A stretch of DNA of 64,000 bases from the NCBI GenBank assembly GCA_963555705.1, contig OY743171.1:16429352-16493351 (forward strand), in the 5' to 3' direction. Source of the stretch: Ligustrum vulgare. Its lineage: Eukaryota; Streptophyta; Magnoliopsida; Lamiales; Oleaceae. Positions 58,306-64,000 of this stretch are shown in pieces (positions within the stretch are counted from its first letter, which is position 1; every line of letters starts with the position of its first letter). Under the pieces are notes generated by a model. The model was not told the origin of the DNA. It saw nothing but the letters and a program-made list of their open reading frames with translations, and made no database searches. The translations under genes were made by a program, and so were the position numbers.

Positions 58306-60892
58306 ATCACCAAATATATATATATAATCGACATATACGTAATAAAATTAAATTAAAAACAATTATACTTACAAAATTGTTAATTTAAGATACAAATTAA
58401 ATATATATGTAAATGCAAGTTTGATTACGCGTCGATTTACACAAACCTATGAACGAAGTATTTTGCCCATAAGTTTTGAATCTCGATGACTTCCTCTGTT
58501 AAATAGAGTTCTTTAAATGCCTACAAACAATCAAAATGAATTATTAGTTATTTTTTCATAAAATATAAAGTCATTATTAAAAATTCTCATTTTCAATGAC
58601 TTATACATTTTCTAACGAAGTAAGTTGAAAGTGTTCTGTGACTATCTCATACATATTTCTCATAACGTAGTAGCCACACTCAGACTCTCCAGGTTGCTGA
58701 GGACACTGAAATTTTCACATTGAAAACTAACAATATTAGTAATCAAACTAAATAAAATATAGAAATAATTCAAATATTTGTAATAAAGTTTAAATCTGTG
58801 TTTTCAAACCTTTACGTTTTTCCACGTTGTATTGGATTTCATCCTCAAGCCTCTAATTGTCCAATACGTTTCGAAAGCCCTAAAATTTCAATAAATTATA
58901 TCAACAAGCTACAAAATAATAATAAGACTCAAATTTCCTACAGAAATTTTGGGAGAGTTTCCCCTATAAATTGAACTTATCTAACCTGTAGGGAGACCCT
59001 GCTATTCAAAACTATCAACTTCTCAACAATCACAACATAAATGCATCAATTTCACTACAACTCCACAATCAATTTCACCACAACTCCACAATTATTTCAT
59101 GAAAAGTTTCCTAACTTACCTGTTCAATATCGGCTTGATATCTAAGTCACGCTTAAATGCAGTAGCTGAATCCAAGAAGTACACCGTATTCTTCTCAGGA
59201 GAAATAACTAGCAACATCCAGTGATTCCTACGTATTATGAACGTGTAAATACAACTTCAAATATCATATCATTCAAATTAGTTAAAAAAATAGAGAATAT
59301 CATGGTGTTGGCCAAGTAAGTTATAACACCATTTGTATTTGTTCTTACTGAAACCAACACAATGTGTGTCAGAGACATGAATCCAATCGATTCAATACCG
59401 CATTCCTGATACAACTCATGGAGGTACCTAAAAAATAATAATACCAATAAATAGAAATAAAATAATGATTTAAATTGAAGTTATAATTTTTGATTTGAAG
59501 TCTTACAATGAAAACACTTTTAGGATAGATGTATCTAACCATTGCATCGTACGCAAGTCGGTGATGTTTCCGACTGTAACGAAAAAACCATCTCGAACGC
59601 ACAATTGAACATGGCGGCATCTACGGGCACCTGGTAGAAGTCATCACCAACAGGAAATTGAAGGACCAGAGTGTATAACATTTTGCAATTATCACCCAGA
59701 CGTTGCAACTTCTCATCGTCAATAATCACAGGTCACTGGGTAGATGACATTTCGAAACTCTAAGGCGTTTTTCCTTCGTTAGATTTTTTTACCTGTTGTG
59801 GTGCCTCTTCCTACAACAAGACAATTTTTATCATCTTAACGTGTTATACAAATTTAAAAGAAATTAATATTGACAGAAACTTTTAAATAACTAAATGTTA
59901 TTACCTCTCCAAAAATTACCAACTCCTTAGGCCATTGTAAGAAGCTTCCAATAGCTTCCTGCATCGTGGTGTGGTGTTGAGATGGCACTGGAATATAGAT
60001 TGCTTCTGCACCATCGACAACGTGATCAATGGACACCTTAACATGATCAGGCCAAAGAGGTTGATGATGCACCACTATCTCGGGTCCGGCTGGATAAACC
60101 ATCCCGCTCGACACTATTTATTTCTCACCATTAAGACTTATGGCGAGACAACAAGGAGTCGGCTTCTGTTGTACAACATCATTGAACATATATGTTAGCC
60201 ACGTCCAGTTGAAATAACATAATTAATGTTAAAAAATTCTAAATAACTTAACATTAAATACCTAAAGTCCATTAAATGAATCTGGATCCACGGAGTGGCA
60301 ACTGTTGCGAGTTGGTGGTCGGGGCTGTGGAGTTACTTCTACCATTTAAGCCCAGGCGCTGGAGTATAGCATCATATTTAGCATGCATACTATGGTACTC
60401 CCTCTGCATAGTATCGAATTTACTTTGCATCTCCGACATGGTCTGATTCCTGACCCGCTCGGAAATACTATCCTCCATCTTTGACATGATCATCTCCTTA
60501 ATATCGTCTACTGAGACGACCCCACACGATTGTCTAATGTAATCATCAGGCTTGCCGTAAACATCCCTCATGGTCACATAGACGCCATACACTAGTACAA
60601 AATTACACAAAAAAATAACATATTAGCGTCGTTTTTCTTAAAAATGACGCCTCAAAAAATGCGGTGGCAAAATTGTAAACAAAAATTTAAAAAAAGCGTC
60701 GGTTCTTTAGTAAGAACCAATGCCAATATTTTCGCCCAAGTAAGGGTGTCGGTTCTTTAGTAAGAACCGACGCCTATAATATAATTATAGGCGTTAGTTC
60801 TTAAAAAAAACCGACGCCGTTTAATTAAAGGTGATGGTTCTTTAAAGGAACCGCCGCCTTTAAGTTAGGTATTTCTAGGTTTTAATAAGTCT

Positions 60893-61183
60893 TCAGCACA
60901 TAACCTTCATCCACAAGCCCATACGTCGTTCATCACACCTCTCCCCGCAATCGACACCATCACAACCTACCGGCCGTGCAACTCCGGCACCATCACAGAT
61001 CTCCCCCACCGCCGGTACCTTCTCTTTCTCTTCCTCCGCGAGCCTCTCTTTTCTCTTCCTCATCGCGAGCCATCCTTTTCTCTTCTCGCTCCGCCACGCA
61101 CCACCCCTACCCCTGTCCCCTCTCTTTTCCCTCCGTGTGCCACCCCTGTCCCTCCCCCAGCCGCCACCGTTCATGTGTGACAA
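60893..61183 (+). other. pyrimidine-rich leader-like segment in the small CACTA
   Basis: Strongly C/T-rich (ctctttctcttcctccgcg and repeats), unlike the AT-rich surroundings. Open frames exist on both strands but have low complexity. It may be the 5' leader of a chimeric transcript or another captured piece. Confidence 0.35.
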
Positions 61184-61816
61184 GGTTGTACATGGTTTAC
61201 CTAAATTCTACTTCTCACTTGATTTCTTTTGTCTATGCATAATTTTGTGGTAAATATAGATGTTGATCGAGAGTTAATAATTTATTTCTTGAAAGGGAAA
61301 GAGTATTTATAGTTATTTCATTGATGAAATTGACTGATCAATTATCTGTTGCAGCTAATATGGAATCTTTTTAAATATATAAATTGTTTGTGGGAACTTA
61401 ACATCGCAAGATGGTATCTTTGCCCAATTTTTTTACTATTATACTTTGTTTATAGGAGATTTTTGTTTTAACACCAAATCAATCACAACATAGAAGAAAT
61501 GAGAGGCAATTGAAATCTGCATTCTAATTGCAGATTTCCTAATTACCTATCGTTTTTGGCAGGTATCACTACTCAGGATATGGACAGTCAACCGAAAAGG
61601 TATGAGAGCTGGACTTGGTGCATTTGTTTTGAAGGAATGTTAGAAAATGCTAAGTTATTTTTCAGTCTTCTAATAGCCAAGTGAACAGAACTCTTATACG
61701 GGCATTGAAGTTGTAAATAAACATCTAAAAGAGACTTATGGATTGAAAGAAAAATATATAATTATATACTTATGGATGACAGTGTTCTCGTTTTTTGCTT
61801 CTTTGCCGTTGTGCAG

Positions 61817-62135
61817 ATATGTGGCAGTTGGTAACGAGCCTTTCCTCACTTCCTACAACAACTCGTTCTTGAACACAACCTTCCCAGCTCTTGAGAACAT
61901 TCAGAATGTCTTGAATGATGCAGGGTTAGGGGATACAATAAAAGCAACTGTTCCGTTAAATGCTGATGTTTATGGTTCCCCACCAAACAATCCTATCCCG
62001 TCTGCTGGAACCTTCCGAACCGATATCCTTGGACAAATGACCCAGATTATTCAATTTCTGAACCAGAATAAGGCACCCTTCACTGTAAATATTTACCCTT
62101 TCTTGAGTCTTTACGCGAACGAGCACTTCCCTGTT
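61817..62135 (+). pseudogene. captured fragment of a GH17 glucan endo-1,3-beta-glucosidase gene
   Basis: The frame reads [59 protein letters not shown] and [20 protein letters not shown], and loses similarity after FPV. This is the middle of plant GH17 enzymes, which cut callose-type beta-1,3-glucans in the cell wall. The Glu of VGNE is the catalytic acid of the family; the region with the catalytic nucleophile is missing. It starts right after a tgcag acceptor, so it looks like the beginning of a true exon. It is on the plus strand, opposite to the interrupted host CACTA gene. An open frame runs through (61743-62192), but upstream codons are not GH17-like. Confidence 0.88.
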
Positions 62136-62262
62136 CGAGATAGTCACAGCCCATTCTCAACTTACTTCTCTACACGAGGTATAAGTTATTGATGATAGTT
62201 GTTTAATTATGATTTTTATGTAATTGTCATAATAAATATTAATTCTTATTAATTATTTTTAG

Positions 62263-62346
62263 GCATTTCAAGAATTTTATTCAACAGAGGAAATTGACGA
62301 GGTTTGGAATTTATGGGCCAAATACTTCGTCGAAGAGTGTATGTAA
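62263..62346 (+). pseudogene. last exon of the small CACTA's own Ulp1-type gene
   Basis: AFQEFYSTEEIDEVWNLWAK then YFVEECM and stop. It parallels ALKELYLTEEVIEIQNLWAK in the neighbouring CACTA gene (about 58440-58530). It follows a tttttag acceptor. Joined by the nearest donor (62152), the GH17 frame would enter it out of phase. Everything else of that gene is deleted. Confidence 0.72.
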
Positions 62347-62559
62347 ATTTGACTCATTTTATGTTAACTTGTACAAATTTTTTAACAATATTTTGAATAC
62401 AAAATTAATTATTTCCAAATTCTGTTTATTGAGTTATTAAGTTTTGTTTTGCATTCCTCGATTATACATTTGTTGAAGATAATTAGTTGATGTGTATGTG
62501 ATTGTTATAGTGTATAAAGGTATAATGGAAATATAAATAAATGAATAATTAAAAAAATA

Positions 62560-62867
62560 TTTCATACTAAAAGGCGTCGGTTGTTGTCGAAAACCGACAC
62601 CTATAAGTATGACTAAAGGCGTCGGTTGCTATAAAACAACCGATGTCTTAAGTCATTTAAAGGTGTCGGTTGTGACGCCTTTAGTCATATAAAGGCATCG
62701 GTTTTCATTCAATAACCGATGCCTTTATTTGACTTAAGGCGTCGGTTGTTACTTAACAACCGACGCCTTAAGTATACAGTTTTAGCGTCGCTACAATAGG
62801 TGTCTCATGTACAACCGACGCCTTTTCCTCTTTACAACCGACGCCTTTGACTCTTATTGTACTAGTG
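62560..62867. repeat. right subterminal repeats of the small CACTA
   Basis: At least ten copies of aaggcgtcggttgt or the complement acaaccgacgcctt, often as facing pairs. The matching left set lies at about 60625-60860. Confidence 0.85.
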
Positions 62868-64000
62868 ATACCCCCTCAGCCTACCAAGGTGATCGGCCTT
62901 ACCAAGGGCTTCACTTAAGATATTATGATGTCTACTTGCCACAAATGTCCCCTGCGTGGCCTGCTCAGCCTTTTCAAACTATTAAAAAAAATGAAAACTG
63001 AATATAAGTATTTAAGTAAATTTGAATTTAAAGTATGAAAATATAATGATGATATACTTACAATTTTGTCAAAACACCCCCCTCATTTTCTCGTTGGAGA
63101 TGTAATAACTTCCATCTTCTTTCTTCTTGGATCTAGCTCGAATCAAATCTAAACTTCAATCCTCACTTACAATTGACGAGCTAATCATGTCGCATAAAGA
63201 ACTAGAAAATAGTGGGTCACTAACTAGCCACTGTGGCTTCATCCCCGCATAACCAGCTGAGCCCATATAATGTGGATGCTCGTTTCGCAATTGAGCATCC
63301 CTGGCCTTCTTACTTTTTTCCTGAAAAATGTCACATCATGTATTTAGTTTTCAACTCAATAAATCACATGCGTACATTTAAATATACCTTAAATTTCTTC
63401 GTCTGGCGTTCTTTCTTGAACGACTCCCATTGCTCTTCAGTTATAAAATCATAAAGCTGCGTAGGAGATGTATATTTTGGGTGGTCATGTGTAATATAAT
63501 CATGAACCAGCCGAGTCTTGAAATCTTTCCATCCCATCTCCGCAACTTTCAACACCCTTTTATTGGCCGAGTCATATGGGATGTTGAACTCCCTCTGAAA
63601 GAAGAATATAATATGCGATGTTATAAAAAAAATTACGAAACATTATCAATTAACTATGTATGAAGTGATAGTACCTTTATTTCTTCCCACATCATGTACT
63701 TAAGGCCGGGATCAACCTTGTGTCAATCGCTGATGTTTATGTCGGCATGAATACGGACCAAACACCCGACATAATTTCGGAAGTTCTTCTTGCCTGGTCC
63801 GATTGGCCTCTTTTTCTCATCGAACTCGATGACATTCACTTTCCCCGCCTTCTTCATATTCTTGCACATTGTTGGCCCTCTAGTCCTTTTTGTGTTGGTA
63901 GTACGATGATCATCTAAAGATGCTGAACTCCTCGTAATCATGTTCCCAAATATCTTCAGTGATACCATAATAGGACATTGATGCATCTACTGGCATGGTA

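Larger units (their letters stand above)
60590..62867 (+). mobile_element. non-autonomous CACTA carrying a GH17 gene fragment (Pack-CACTA)
   Basis: Left end cactagtacaaaattacac; right end, in reverse, cactagtacaataagag. The TSD ata is perfect (60587-60589, 62868-62870). The same ggcgtcggtt subterminal repeats occur as in the element at 57612, into whose gene it inserted, so this is insertion into a close relative. At 2278 bp it keeps only the ends, a GC-rich leader (60893-61183), a captured beta-glucanase exon and the last codons of its own Ulp1 gene. Confidence 0.88.
58437..63986 (-). pseudogene. CACTA transposase-region gene with a Ulp1/C48 cysteine-protease end, broken
   Basis: On the minus strand from 63986: RGPTMCKNMKK and VIEFDEKKRPIGPGKKNF (Transposase_24-type start); VAEMGWKDFKTRLVHDYI and FITEEQWESFKKERQTKKF (63550-63390); AQLRNEHPHYMGSAGYAG; KKKEDGSYYISNEK. 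After the nested CACTA it resumes MRDVYGKPDDYIR and a coiled-coil segment (60610-60270), AIGSFLQWPKELVIFGE (59940), then a Ulp1 domain with YLHELYQECG, NHWMLLVI (His codon 59221-59223), FLDSAT (Asp 59170-59172) and GESECGYYVM (Cys 58676-58678), ending LWAKYFVHRFV at 58437. The protease triad is complete. Stops at 63723-63725 and in the HPHY...DGSYY exon fall where Trp is expected. Such proteases accompany many plant CACTA transposases; their role is unproven. Confidence 0.78.
57612..64000 (-). mobile_element. CACTA transposon, right end beyond the window
   Basis: Left end cactagtacagaaaccgaaa followed by subterminal gcgtcggttgtaaa repeats. It does not pair with the CACTA end at 62867, since the flanking triplets ttc and ata disagree. 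It contains a minus-strand transposase/Ulp1 gene that continues across a nested relative at 60590-62867 and on to the window edge. Confidence 0.72.

Noticed and set aside
57612..62867. A single 5.3-kb CACTA from the left end at 57612 to the right end at 62867
   Set aside because: The flanking triplets disagree (ttc and ata), whereas 60590-62867 has a perfect ata duplication and the gene reads across it.
1..64000. tRNA or rRNA genes
   Set aside because: No cloverleaf with internal promoter boxes or conserved rRNA stretches was seen. tRNA-like pieces are only the primer-binding sites of LTR elements.

Overview
This is nuclear DNA of a flowering plant, almost certainly a eudicot. It is AT-rich and dense in transposable elements, and it carries a LOG-type cytokinin gene and plant-specific families of LTR retrotransposons, CACTA, PIF/Harbinger and Helitron elements. 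Some element families recall Lamiales, but that is only an impression. Only one gene looks like an intact host gene: an intron-free LOG-like cytokinin phosphoribohydrolase at 313-966. Nearly everything else is mobile DNA, much of it nested. Many boundaries could be fixed to the base because target-site duplications (TSDs) match.

Layout. (1) 1-1300: LOG gene with TATA-like box, 3' repeats and poly(A) signal. (2) 1320-5498: remnant of a minus-strand LTR retrotransposon with a very long LTR (2159-5498). (3) 5499-12457: a degraded minus-strand LTR-like sequence interrupted by a broken Copia element (6521-11965). (4) 12688-34431: a CACTA element (TSD tat) that carries a COQ5 gene fragment. Nested in it are a second, unrelated CACTA (13244-28248, TSD aaa) and a short Copia derivative (29888-32305, TSD tattg). 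The inner CACTA holds broken TNPA-like and TNPD-like genes and a very young but coding-dead LTR retrotransposon (15619-24327, TSD ggagt, two LTR differences in 1413 bp). (5) 34432-44048: LTR debris, a 672-bp solo LTR, a Copia gag-protease remnant, and a 2838-bp solo LTR (39757-42594, TSD tcaga) related to the one at 2159-5498.

(6) 44049-50956: a PIF/Harbinger element (TSD tta) whose transposase is split by a three-LTR, two-body tandem array of a non-autonomous retrotransposon (45078-50447). Each body has one lysine/glutamate-rich ORF and no pol, and each LTR has an array of the palindrome acggccgt. This is the best candidate for something undescribed. (7) 51445-56761: a complete but mutated Ty3/Gypsy element (TSD acaat) whose pol frame runs into its 3' LTR. 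It sits beside a Helitron helicase remnant (56774-57600). (8) 57612 to the window end: a CACTA with a transposase/Ulp1-protease gene that is interrupted by a smaller relative (60590-62867, TSD ata). The smaller element has captured a piece of a GH17 beta-1,3-glucanase gene.

The genes do not form a pathway. The window is a stratified record of insertions, gene capture and LTR recombination. Reading-frame joins, counts and domain calls were made by eye, without alignment or database searches.
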